A DNA stretch of 64,000 bases from Anastatus disparis (GCA_017163975.1 JAFFSR010000397.1:53501-117500); one strand, 5' to 3'; counted from the first letter of the stretch, positions 38,733 through 50,115 are shown. Notes: generated by a model not told the origin, from the sequence alone. Numbers and translations: made by a program.

Positions 38733-39432
38733 TTAGAAGGCGGGCAGCTTCATGTTCTTAAGTTCTGTTACAAATAAAGCTTCTTTTTCATCTATTTCTT
38801 TTGATTCTTTTTTTTCTTCATTTAATTTTATCTCAACAGTCCTAATTTTACTATCGTTATAATTTAAGTGGATATCATCGATTCCCATTATATCATTATT
38901 TGGTTTTAAAAAATTTGTATCTGAAATCTCATTGTCAATTTTCATCAAAATTGTTTCATGATTTGAATTCTTTTGTTTACTATACATTTCCATGATCTTT
39001 TTCTGTTCTGCCAATAAATGCATTTGTGAGTTTTTTTATAATAGTTCAAGCTTGGCGAAATCTAAATTTAATGGTATGTGATTTAGACGTTGCTCATGAC
39101 AAAAACTCCTCCTTATCATATCTGATGTATTATTGTAATTAATATTTGCATTAATATAATTTTGTAAAATTGTAAATATTCTTATTTGTTGCGTTTTAAA
39201 AATTCTTGATAAACGTAATCGTATTTGAGAAACATCATATCTTAAACAACATGGACCTAAATTATAAAGTATTGCAATAGCAAAAACAATTGCAAAAACG
39301 CCACAATCATAACTATCTGTTTGTGATTGTACTGTTTCGAATACTATGCTCAATTCTGATTTGTTTGGAAATAATCTGTTTATATAAATCTTATGCTCAT
39401 CTTGTACATAGTTAAGATTTAAACTGTCATAT
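38733..39432 (-). pseudogene. Ulp1/SENP-like cysteine protease fragment
   Basis: From 39432 the reading gives YDSLNLNYVQDEHKIYINRL, then QSQTDSYDCGVFAIVFAIAI. In C48 (Ulp1) peptidases the Gln and the Cys of the DCG motif form the oxyanion hole and the nucleophile. The catalytic His and Asp would lie upstream, in sequence that is lost. One TAA at 39038-39036 separates this from an in-frame, Glu/Lys-rich C-terminal extension (39023-38733). It lies upstream of, and in the same direction as, the Helitron Rep/helicase. Whether it belongs to that Helitron is inference. Confidence 0.65.
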
Positions 39433-39658
39433 TAATTCATTTTTAATGAACTTTTTTCAAAGATATTCACAAAAGAATTGCTTTTATATTAACTAATTTA
39501 ATTTGCTGCCTTTTTACTTTAAAAGCTGAAAAATGAAAGAAATTATGAAAAATGCTATGAATTAATTGTTATATGATAAATAAATAGTAATAAAATTCTT
39601 TTAAATAATATAACGATAAAAAATGGTTATTTTCGGCAATTATACATTTATATATATG

Positions 39659-40691
39659 TAGGACATTTCACACCAACTGGAAGAGCAGAAAAATAAAAAT
39701 CGCTGAAATTCTGAGAATATATTCTGTTGTTACCCAAAATGTGTAAAAAAATTTTCAAGGATTTAGATTGGAAGGATCAAGAGCCATAGAGCCTTGAAAT
39801 TTGGAAATTTGTCAAAATTTTTAGAAAAGTTCCAACTTAATAATTTTTTTCCCTGAAAATCCTGATGTTTTAGAGAAAGATTCATAAGAATATTTCTTGT
39901 TGTAAATGAAGAGTAGAGTTAGCATGATTCTTTACAGACCTGAATTTTAAAGTTTTCTATTGGTTCTTATATGTATTACACGGTAATTAAAATTACTCAT
40001 TGTTCGCTACTTCAGAAATTTCTTTTCGCGAGCTTATTTTTTTCTATTTTACATGAACTTCAAAATGAATTTTTGATCACATAAGTCAAAGCCACCAATA
40101 AGGAGATATGACAGTTTAAAAAATATATTTTTTCATGTATAATTTATTTTTAATATAAAAATTAATTATACATGAAAATATACATTAATATTCAATATGA
40201 AAAATAAATCATACATTAAAATATATATTTTAAACTGTCATAACTCCTTATTGATGGCTCTGACTTATATGATCAAAAATTCATTTTGAAGTTCATGTAA
40301 AATAGAAAAAAATAAGCTCGCGAAAAGAAATTTCTGAAGTAGCGAACAATGAGTAATTTTAATTACCGTGTAATACATATAAGAACCAATAGAAAACTTT
40401 AAAATTCAGGTCTGTAAAGAATCATGCTAACTCTACTCTTCATTTACAACAAGAAATATTCTTATGAATCTCTCTCTAAAACATCAGGATTTTCAGGGAA
40501 AAAAATTATTAAGTTGGGACTTTTCCAAAAATTTTGACAAATTTCCAAATTTCAAGGATCTATAGCTCTTGATCCTTCTAATCTAAATCCTTGAAAATTT
40601 TTTTACATATTTTGGGTAACAAAAAGAATATATTCTTAAAGTTTCAGAGATTTTTATTTTTCTGCTCTTCCAGTTGGTGTGAAATGTCCCA
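39659..40691. repeat. 1.03 kb near-perfect palindrome
   Basis: The left end GGACATTTCACACCAACTGG is complementary to the right end at about 40690. The arms, about 480-500 bp each, match through CTTGAAAATTTTT, TCAAGAGCCATAGA, CTAAAACATCAGG and CTCCTTATTG-type landmarks, with the hinge near 40175. Flanks are TATA-rich, consistent with a TA target. It has no ORF. A single-arm copy is at 11.8-12.3 kb. Confidence 0.9.
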
Positions 40692-41029
40692 TATATATTT
40701 AATCATTAAAAAAAGTTTGTTGTAAAAAAAACTAAAATGAAAATTATTATGAGTTATTTCTAATAATTGTATTCTTCGATTTATTATTTATCTCCAGCCT
40801 ATCGCTTTTTTATTGTCATTTACAGTTTTCAATATTTTATTCTAATCATTTGTTTATTCACAGTATTATTTCACTTTAAAAAAATAATTTTCATACAAGG
40901 TAATAAAATATTTTATCATAAGATTATATATTGTATCGTTTTTGCTTTCCTTTTTTATCTAATTTAGACAACTATACTATATAATTTTATTATTATGTAT
41001 ATATATATATATATATATAATAAATAAGG
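40692..41029. other. AT-rich gap with (TA)n
   Basis: AT-rich DNA. A (TA)n run lies at 40997-41019. The 66-codon hydrophobic ORF is not convincing. Confidence 0.4.
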
Positions 41030-42200
41030 AGAGTGGGAAAGAAAACGTTGCCTCCTGTTGCCAGATGCATCAGAGAGTAACCAGGATTCGGAGCAGAAGG
41101 CGGTCTAGGACGGACGGCGGAAGAACAGGAAAATAAAGGGTTTAAACACGGTTGATTTTATGCTTGGAAGTACCTAAGCTTTATTTTTGTCAAAAGACAG
41201 TCAAAGAAAAAGGTACAACGACGATAACAAAATATAACATAAATGAACATAACCTATCTCTATATAAACCAAAAACTAAATATTAATTATGACGCATCAA
41301 TGAAAATAAATGGTTTCTTTTTAATAGACTTGAAGATAACGAGAATTAATATAATATCTTTATTTCGCCACTTATCCACTGATGGTACAGTAAGCTTTAA
41401 ATGGTAATAATGAAGCGAAGATGCTTAGAAAAAGAGTGACGTTATCCGTCTATGATAACGGCCCGGGCGGTCAGTTATACAGTGGCGTCCTCTACCTGAA
41501 ACATAGGTCGTGAGAAGAGAAACTTGTTAATACTAAATTACTAATAAAAAAGAATGTTTGAGTGGCCGGCACTCTTAGAGCTTAAATTTACTAACGATAT
41601 AATCTTATAGACTAATAAAGAAACGTTGGGTGGACGGCACCCTTAATATACTAATATTACAATAAGAAAGAATTATTTACAAGTGGGCATACGGAACCCT
41701 TACGGTAATAGAGCGAGAAGCACTCTACTTTATCAGCGGTATACAAAAGTATTATCAGATTTTGGGTGGACGGCACCCTTAATTTTAATGCGGCGGAGGT
41801 GGCAGGGTGAAGCGTGTATGCGGTTTACTCGATTGCATTAATCTAAGCCAGCGAGCGCACTCGGCGAAGATTAACTGCAATTCGACTCGCTACTAATGGT
41901 TTAATACATTAGGGCGAGCGAGAGAACAAGCTTCTCTTATAAGGAGTGGGAGCCCCTTATAAGAAAGCCAGTACTGTATCTACTCTCTCTAGGCCAGCGA
42001 GCGCACTCGGCTAAGAGAGGGGGAGAGCACAGTCCACAGTGCTTGCCTGATGGCTGAGCCGTTGGTCTTATATGTTCTCGAGCTCGCTGTTCCTCTTGCG
42101 GGAACAGCAAAAACTGACGCCACCTGGCGGCTGATCCTGCTACTACCCAGCCTCGCGGGAGATTTAAAACGTGCTTACTGCACGATTATAGATAATCGTT
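41030..42200. other. GC-rich block with an array of short hairpins
   Basis: The block is sharply GC-richer than both flanks. Perfect or near-perfect hairpins follow each other: 41441-41459, 41560-41574 (GAGTG / CACTC), 41628-41642 and 41764-41778 (both GGGTG / CACCC with loop GACGG), 41832-41882, 41893-41912, 41936-41963, 41985-42021, 42086-42108 (GCTGTTCC / GGAACAGC), 42118-42129, 42171-42183 and 42183-42198. The hairpins at 41832 and 41985 share the loop AGCGAGCGCACTC. No ORF has a family signature. It could be part of an LTR/leader, a structured RNA, or a patch of hairpin-forming mutations. Confidence 0.6.
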
Positions 42201-42201
42201 G

Positions 42202-42206
<5 letters not shown>

Positions 42207-42250
<44 letters not shown>
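42207..42250. repeat. (TA)n microsatellite
   Basis: Alternating TA run of about 22 units directly after the hairpin block. Confidence 0.95.
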
Positions 42251-42257
<7 letters not shown>

Positions 42258-42308
42258 TCACATTTTAATACATTTAATTTAAATTACATTTTAATATATT
42301 AAAATTAT

Positions 42309-43790
42309 ATTTACCTTAATTACATTTTCATTTGTACACGTATTTGTATTTAAATGAATTGTCATTTATATAAAAATTGTTAACAATTGAATATATTAAA
42401 ATTCATTTCATTAAAGCAATAATATTTTTAATAAGAAAAACATTAATTTTTAAAATACAACAAATTATATATATATATATATGTTGTATATCACAAAACA
42501 ATTTCAACATACAAATTAATTCTCTAATGTAAAGAATAAAAAATTAAATTAATAGAATTTTGAAATTTTGATATGAGAATACTTTTTATAAATAAGTTTT
42601 TAATTACTTTGAATAATGGTAAATTTTTTAAATAACTTGTGGAATTGAATGTTAATTAAATTTAGTTTCAACATGAAGATAATTATTCAAGTTGGAAATG
42701 TATTTAATAAAATAATATAACTATTTATAAGTTATCACTTAATAATAATTTTTTAAAACTTTTTATTCACAGTTTAAAATAATATTAAATATATGATTAT
42801 CATTTTAATAGTTTTTATAAAATATTATGTAAATTTTAAAAGTATATATTATTTAAGGAGATGTAAAATGGACAGTACACTTGCGCCGATAAATATTGAC
42901 TTTATTTCTATTGTATTTCAAAATTGTGAATAAAGAGATGCAATAACGTATAATATGTATCACGAAGATAATTCAGTTAAATTTTTGAATAAATCTATTC
43001 ATTAGTTATTGAAGAGTATGAGTTCCAATATTATTTACTAATATTTTTCTATTTGGTATCAGAAATCTAAATATCTTGAAAACTAATGATTAGAATATTT
43101 TGAAAATTTAAATAAATAATCATCATGGTACATACTACAAGTTAATACATTCCTTTTATGGAAATTCAGCAATAGAATGGAAAAACAATTAAATATGACA
43201 GTTAATTTTTATATCTTCTTATAGTGAAATATAATCAAACTTTGACAACAAATTCAACATAATGAAATAATTGTACTCTCAATGATCATATTTAATACAA
43301 ATTTTAGAGTGATATTACAGAATATTATTTTTTTCTGTATTTTTAATAAGTGTTTCGCAAATAATAAGTAGATTTTCTTTTGAAATGTTTACTTTTTTAG
43401 GGAAAATTTTACTTCTATCTAGACAGTTCATAAATATAAATTCATAATTATAGACATAATCAGAAAAATTTATTCATATTTCATATATTTTCCTATCTTT
43501 ATAATTGACTATTAAAAAAAATTTAATATAAAATAAATAATTTTTAAAAATTGTATTTCATAAAATTTATGTTCAAACGATATTAAAAAAAATATTTTTA
43601 TATCATGTAATGATTATTATTCAAATGAGGTGATTTGTTGTATTTTAAAAATTAATGTTTTTCTTATTAAAAATATTATTGCTTTAATGAAATGAATTTT
43701 AATATATTCAATTGTCAACAATTTTTATATAAATGACAATTCATTTAAATACTAACACGTGTACGAATGAAAATGTAATTAAGGTTAAAT
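42309..43790. mobile_element. AT-rich element with ~157-bp terminal inverted repeats
   Basis: The left arm 42309-42466 (ATTTACCTTAATTACATTTT onwards) is nearly complementary to the right arm 43634-43790. The 1.17 kb interior is AT-rich without coding signal. No target duplication could be fixed. It may be a non-autonomous DNA transposon. Confidence 0.65.
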
Positions 43791-44015
43791 GTATTTTATT
43801 TATAAAAAATTGTTAACGAGTAACTTTTCAAATAATATATTTTCATGAAAACTAATTTAAATACTTTATTCTCTGAATGATAACTGAATAAAATTTTAAT
43901 TTAATAAATTTAGTTATACAATTATAAATATATAATATTTATATAACTATCATCAAATAAAATTATTATTTTTTTAATATATATATTAAAAAAATAATTA
44001 TTACAATAGATTGTA

Positions 44016-44277
44016 CACGGAGAGACTTTTGCCTCAATAAACTTGATGCGCGCCCTCACTAGAAAAAGTGATGCCTTCTGCTACGTAAATCATATGTATT
44101 GTTTTACATTTTATAATGCATGCATCACTTTTTTTCGTGCATTAATCGTAAAACACAGCGCAAGGTGGCGCCGCATCGATATTTATCTTGCATATTCCAA
44201 AAACATTATGCATGCGCGCCACCTTGTAGAGCGTTTCTAAAACGCACTATCTTTTATGGTGCAAAAGTCTCTCGGTG
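44016..44277. mobile_element. 262-bp TA-flanked MITE
   Basis: TA lies at 44014-44015 and 44278-44279. The ends are CACGGAGAGACTTTTGC and its near-complement (CACCGAGAGACTTTTGC on the other strand). The interior has a strong hairpin, CAAGGTGGCGC / GCGCCACCTTG, at about 44161-44226. The overlapping 65-codon ORF is not a gene. Confidence 0.8.
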
Positions 44278-44279
44278 TA

Positions 44280-44935
44280 GTTAAATAAAAATGTTTATTT
44301 TAATCATTATAGCGTTGAATTTTATTTTGATGAAAATGTTATTTAATTGATATTTACAGTATTATTTTAACTATATTTGAAAGGTTACTTGTCATTAATG
44401 AAAAATATTTAATTTTTTAAATTAATAATCTATTAATATCAAGAATTTTCTAAAAATTATAATATTTATGATATGCAAACCTTACTTGTGATACATACAC
44501 TTTCTAATATTTGTATCTCATTAAAATTTTTTATTAGATCCAAAAAGGATTGTTAAGTAATTGAAAATAGTTATTTTATTATTCTGAAATATTCAAATTT
44601 AAAATTAACCAAAAATGTATATTCTAATCTTATGGTTTTTTTCATTTAAATTTCGTATTTCATATATATAATATACATTTGTGAAATATTTTTATTAGAA
44701 ATAAACACAAAACTCTTTTTTAAGCATGTTTCACGTAAAAATTAATTTTATAATTCAAATTCATGATCATATATTAAGGTCTGGAAATTATAGTTGTTAC
44801 TCAGTTCCCAGTTCTCAGTTTAATTATATCAAATATCGTACTATTTTTGTTTTTCTTATGGAAGTAGAGTGAGAAATAGTCACTTGATGGAATAAATTAT
44901 ACACTTTTTTACTTTAAGAACAAGTGTACATATAT
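44280..44935. other. AT-rich gap
   Basis: No recognised feature. Confidence 0.4.
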
Positions 44936-44939
44936 TTTT

Positions 44940-45156
44940 ATATTATGTTTCATCAAATTATTTTTAATTTTATTTAGTACTCAAAATTAACTTAAATTAA
45001 TTAATTCTTATTTACTTAAAAATTAGTCATTTAAACATAATAATATAATAAAAGAAAATTTAACTGAGCGACATTAGGATCGAGAAACTTCAATATAATT
45101 AATACCTATTAACGTAAAACCCATTAAATTGTATAACAATTCTCAACAGTTGATAA

Positions 45157-45160
<4 letters not shown>
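44940..45160. repeat. Dispersed repeat, contiguous copy
   Basis: It holds CATAATAATATAATA, TGAGCGACATTAGGATCGAG and CTTCAATATAATTAATAC in a row, then ACAGTTGATAAATATAAT. The same blocks occur at 48.60-48.75 kb (first part) and 50.03-50.12 kb (second part). Confidence 0.6.

Positions 45161-45162
<2 letters not shown>

Positions 45163-45200
<38 letters not shown>
45163..45200. repeat. (TA)n microsatellite
   Basis: Alternating TA run of about 19 units. Confidence 0.95.
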
Positions 45201-45203
<3 letters not shown>

Positions 45204-45790
45204 ACGGTATTTTACCGTGTTTGAATATCGCGCGAGCAGGAAATAATATACGACGCGCGCGCGGTCATACAAGCCGTCAGAGTTACGCGAAGAAACATGT
45301 AACTTACTGACCATCAAGGGAAGAACGCCGAGTCGACCACGAGGCGCGTCAGACCTTTTCCGGCTGCCGTGGGGAGCACTCTGCAATAGGTGCAAATAGT
45401 CGATAACTTTTGGTAGTGTATTGATTCCGTGTCAAGATTCGTGATTCTATTCAGACAGTGAGACACGTGCATTATCAAACCCAAGGTGTTATCCTAATTT
45501 TGGAATAAAGCTGCCTTTATTCGTCCAGGGACGACTTTTCGAGAGCGCGCTTTTACTAGCTCCAGCGACCAGGATTGTTGCAGCGTTATAACCGTTGGTC
45601 AACGAGCGATCGATTAGCATAGAATCTCCGGTATAAGAGAAGCTTCTCGACGTTATTGTAAGTAATTGTAAGTTTCATAAAGTAAGGTTTCTTTCCTCGT
45701 AGGAACTTTACGTTATAAAGTGCGTGCGTGATATTACTAGAATTTTAGTGTAACTTAGTTCGCGTCGCGCCCTCCCCTATTGCTAGCTCT
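45201..45790. repeat. GC-rich LTR-like block
   Basis: It begins with the hairpin CACGGTATTTTACCGTG and has AATAAAGCTGCC near 45501 and GC-rich sequence on both sides, recalling gypsy-type LTR structure. No partner, primer-binding site or target duplication was found. A 98-codon minus-strand ORF here has no signature. Confidence 0.3.
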
Positions 45791-46125
45791 TTCTAGAGAG
45801 AATTTTTTTGTTATAATTAAAATATCATTATATCCGTCAATTATTCTGATTTTATCATTCATATTTTAATTCTTGATTTTGTATTTTTTATTACTTTTAT
45901 TAAATTCACTTTAAATATAAAATCTCCATTTTATCTCTGCCGTATGTGCATATTAAATAGAAAGCCTATACCTGTTGCTTACCCCGACGCCTCCGCGGTC
46001 CTTATTTATTTTATTATAATAAAATATATATATTTCCTATATGAACTATTGAATAGGTTTAACTAGGAGAGTTAAACCTCATATAAATAAGAAGAACTGT
46101 GCTAGCGGCATCGCGTCTCTCGATC
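45791..46125. other. AT-rich gap
   Basis: No recognised feature. Confidence 0.35.
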
Positions 46126-46127
46126 AG

Positions 46128-46129
<2 letters not shown>

Positions 46130-46165
<36 letters not shown>

Positions 46166-46171
46166 TAGATA
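46130..46171. repeat. (GA)n/(GATA)n at the 3' end of the LINE
   Basis: (GA)n followed by GATAGATAGATA. In LINE orientation (minus) this is a TATC/TC microsatellite tail after the 3' UTR. Confidence 0.8.
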
Positions 46172-46299
46172 TTTAAATTTATTAACTGTACATTATGTTG
46201 CACAACAAAAATAATACAAATTCGTAAGTATATATATATATATATAATGAGATACTAAGTAAAAATATAATTAAAATAATGATACAGTAATTAAAATAA

Positions 46300-47662
46300 T
46301 TAAAGCCTAGCTCGGAGCAGAGGCTCATTCTCAAGGGAAAGGTAGTGCGAATATGTTGATGCCTTGAATAATGCCAACGATGAAGAATCTCTTAAAGATG
46401 ATGGTAGACCGTTCCATAGTTGCGATGACACAACCAGGAACGATCTTTGGTGATACTCGGTAGATGAAAAAGGAATGGTTAACGGTCTCACATCACCCCT
46501 CAGTGTCCTCACAGGCCGGCTCCACAAATATCTAGAATAAAGATATGAAGGTGAGCATGACAAAAACATTTTGTATAAGAAGGTAGAGGCGAAGTAGTTT
46601 CTTCTACCCAAAGTGGATAACCAGCCTAGAGAGGACCTATAAACAGAGATGTGCCCGCGCCTACTTACACCATAGATGTAACGAATACCAGAGTTTACAA
46701 CCCTTTGAAGCCTCAGATCGAGTTCAGCAGAAAGGTCAATATAGACCAAACAACAGTAATCAAGTAAAGGAAACAGCAAAGAACGGATAAGATGCTTACG
46801 TAGCGCAATGGTGGTACTTTTTCGAAAGAAATTTAATCTATAGAGCAATGAGTGACTCCTGTTACACACATGCGCAATTTGGTCCTTCCAGTTCAACCTA
46901 CTATCAAGCCATACACCAAGACTACGAACAGAAGATTCAAACTTAATAAGATCACCGTTTATTGGAACACCAGTGATGTGTAATGAGGGCAGCATATTGA
47001 CATAGAAATAAGATCCAATAATAATAGCCTTTGTTTTGCTCACATTTAATTTCAGATGATTTTTTGTCGCCCAGTTAACAATACTGACAGCTTGATCACT
47101 CATGAGAGCAGTAACAGAAGCCAACTTAGCAATTGGGAAGTGAATGTACACCTGAAGATCATCAGCATAGATAAGATGCTGCACATCGGCATGGAAGTCA
47201 GCAGCCACATCATTGATGTATATAGAAAACAACAGTGGACCAAGGACAGAGCCCTGGGGAACACCAGTATTTAATGTTACATAGTCAGATGCATTACCAT
47301 CTGCATCAATAACAGCCTGCTGTCTCTCAGAGAGATAAGACGCAAACCAACGCACAACTGAATGCGAGATGTCAAGAGAAGACATTTTTCTGAGCAGAGA
47401 GACATGGCATACCGTATCAAATGCCTTGCTGAAATCAAAAAGCAACAGCAACGTCACATAGCGTCTGTCCATATTGCGTCTAATGTCCTCAGTTAGTTTC
47501 AGTAGTGAGGTCTGAGTACTATGTCCAGTTCGAAATCCAGTCTGATAAGGGTCCAGTAGCTGTCGTATAGTCAGGTAATTGTAGAGTTGATCATGGACTA
47601 GACGTTCAAGAACCTTGGACATAAAAGATAATAAAGAAATTGGCCTAATGTCACCAAAAGAG
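46300..47662 (-). pseudogene. 5'-truncated Jockey/CR1-type LINE with long RT ORF
   Basis: An open frame of 440 codons from its first Met (47622) extends upstream to GDIRPISLLSF at 47662, where the element stops abruptly in a (GA)n tract. RT motifs in order: LLLLFDFSKAFDTVCHVSLL, TGVPQGSVLGPLLFSIYIND, HLIYADDLQVYIHF (catalytic YADD intact), NHLKLNVSKTKAIIIG and SLGVWLDSRLNWKDQI, followed by the C-terminal domain. RT copies LINE RNA at the target site. The frame lacks stops, but the endonuclease and ORF1 are absent, so the copy is dead on arrival. It is probably much younger than copy A at 28.5 kb. Confidence 0.9.
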
Positions 47663-47878
47663 AGAGAGAGAGAGACGCGCAGCGACGAGCTGATAGAAAA
47701 ATCCTCCGTCGCACATCAATCTAAAATACTAGCTAGCTTTGCCGGAGTCTGTTGCTAGTTCATCATATTTAATATAAATTATAGCAGCTCCGTATTCTAA
47801 CAAAAGTACATAGACTTAGCTAAAAATTAAATTGAATGAAAATCTAATTTCTTTTGTAATGTGTAATAAATAACCGTT

Positions 47879-47929
<51 letters not shown>

Positions 47930-48590
47930 TTTAAATTACTAATAATTAATTTAAAACTCAAAAGTAACTATTTTAAAACGGAATGTGGAAGATAGACATG
48001 TATCGTTTTATTCCTTAAATATCACGAATTAAAATATTAATTATTAGTAATTTTAAAGTGTTATATATTATGTAAATAATTCTATATTTAATCATTTTTA
48101 ATTTTAGTAATAGGAAAAGCCGCACGAAAACAGATTAATAACTACATTTTCTGCGAAATATTGCCCTTGAATCGAGTAGGTGAAATATCAGTCTTAGTAC
48201 CAAAAAAAGACATTAAGCATCGCAAATTTATGCTCTTACTTCATAATATAATAGTACCAACATTGGTCCCTAAAATTCAAGCTATAGTACTAATCGAAAT
48301 TATATCGCCACTTTTTTTAAGTACCTTAGTACGTTAATTAGATATACTTGATTTAGAACCTATTTTAACAATACTTTCCTTTCTCCCTGCAGTTGTTAGT
48401 TCTAGTAAACGTCAAATACTGTTTTCGATTATTTCATGGTTCGTGATTGAAACACGTGATTAAAAAGAATGAATTCCTATTATATTTTTTCATTGATTCT
48501 AATGCAATTCAGTAGAACAAATTCTTAATTCATCATGATATAATTTGTATTTAAACAATTTTTATGCTTATTGTAACTTTAATTAATCTT
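47663..48590. other. No recognised gene; (GA)n and (TA)n
   Basis: (GA)n lies at 47660-47677 and (TA)n at 47882-47926. AT-rich DNA with several AGTACC motifs follows (48190-48330), similar in style to 49.8-50.0 kb. Confidence 0.4.
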
Positions 48591-48599
48591 TTTTATAAA

Positions 48600-48745
48600 A
48601 ATATAAAAATTTAATTCAGTACAAAACTACAATATCAAAATTTATAAGTTGCGGCGATTCTTTTTTATTTTAAAATTGGCTAATTTATACATAATAATAT
48701 AATATATGAAAATTCAACCGAGCGACGTTAGGAGCGAGGTATCTT
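48600..48745. repeat. Dispersed repeat, first part of a split copy
   Basis: Matches 44.94-45.09 kb, including CGAGCGACGTTAGGAGCGAG. Its continuation is found at 50031. Confidence 0.55.
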
Positions 48746-49073
48746 TTGCTAGTTTTATAATATAAAGAGATATAAATCTTCTTATACAATCTAGTTTTTT
48801 TTTTAAATTTAGTCGTTGACCCCCCATATCTAACCCATAGAACTCTTATTTTCCACCCTTTTATTTAATAACACTCATTTTCTACTCATTTTACACCCAT
48901 TTTCCACCTTTTTTCAACTCTACATCCTACCCAACAAAAATAACTGCTGATACCCAAGTAAAGATACTTGAGTTCCAATTTTTACTCAATACTGAAATCA
49001 CGTTCATGAATTCGAACCCTATAGACGAATCTTAATCTTGTGAATACTGAAGATTATCAAGCTTTAACCTTCA

Positions 49074-49771
49074 GAGCAGACCAGATTCGCTGTCCTTGTC
49101 TAATTGAGTTTTTTGTTATTTACTCAAGTATTAATCAATGTATCTGCTTTTTATTCTGCAAATTGAAGGTTGAGCGCAATAGATTTTATTATTATTATGA
49201 ATATTTATGCACAAGAACATAAAATTCTATCGATTTGTTTTTTAGAAAAGTAAGGAACGCAAAAATATTATAAACATAACCTTTCACTTGAGCATTCCTT
49301 ACTTTTCAATTCGTAGATACATCGATTAAGAAGGGGCCGAACTATCTGTCTTTGTCTAATAGCGTTTTTCATCATTTATGTAAACACTATCCGGTATAAC
49401 AAGAAAAAAATAGCAGCCCCCGCTAGATATTAGTATAATTAGTAAATTTTGTAATAACAACCAAATTTTTTACCGCATAGTTTTTGACTAATTAGAGACC
49501 TACTAGCAATCTAGAATATAACCTATCTTTTTTTGGTAGGTCTCTAATTATTCAAAAACTACGCAGTGAAAAAATTTGGTTGTTATTACAAAATTTACTT
49601 ATTATACTAATATCTAGCGGGGGCTGCTATTTTTTTCTTGTTATACCGGATAGTGTTTACATAAATGATGAAAAACGCTATTAGACAAAGACAGATAGCT
49701 CGGCCCCTTCTTAATACTTGAGGAAATAACAAAAAACTCAATTAGACAAGGACAGTGAATCCAGCCTGTTC
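49074..49771. mobile_element. TTAA foldback MITE, family E, with nested insertion
   Basis: The left end GAGCAGACCAGATTCGCTGT (after TTCA at 49070-49073, probably a mutated TTAA) is complementary to the right end before TTAA at 49772-49775. The shared terminal core is CTGTCCTTGTCTAATTG. An inner hairpin AAAAGTAAGGAACGC / ATTCCTTACTTTT lies at about 49245-49305. A family A MITE sits inside at 49330. Confidence 0.85.
49330..49710. mobile_element. 381-bp TTAA foldback MITE, family A copy 2
   Basis: TTAA lies at 49326-49329 and 49711-49714. It has the same length as, and is nearly identical to, the copy at 29550-29930. It lies inside the family E MITE, so it is younger than that element. Confidence 0.95.
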
Positions 49772-50030
49772 TTAATCTTGAATTTGCATTTGTGCACACA
49801 GAGAAAGGAAAATACCTAAAAAAATGTATTAACTTTAGTTAGTAGTCAAAAGAACATTACCAGTCGATTTTCAATTGATACTCAGTACATAAATTAAGAT
49901 AACCTATATTAGTACATCTTTTAACGCGTCTTATCCCAAAAATTATTTGGTATAGTACCGAATTCTTCCATACTACGGGACTAAATTATCTTATATATAA
50001 CCTATATAATACGCACTGCGGCGCTGTCAA

Positions 50031-50115
50031 GTATGAAGCTTCAATATAATTAATACTTAATATCGTAAAAACCATTCAAATGTAAAACAATATTTAACAG
50101 TTGATAAATATAATG
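50031..50115. repeat. Dispersed repeat, second part of a split copy
   Basis: GAAGCTTCAATATAATTAAT to ACAGTTGATAAATATAAT matches 45.08-45.16 kb. Confidence 0.55.

Noticed and set aside
47056..47274. Plus-strand ORF inside the LINE
   Set aside because: Antisense shadow of the RT reading frame.
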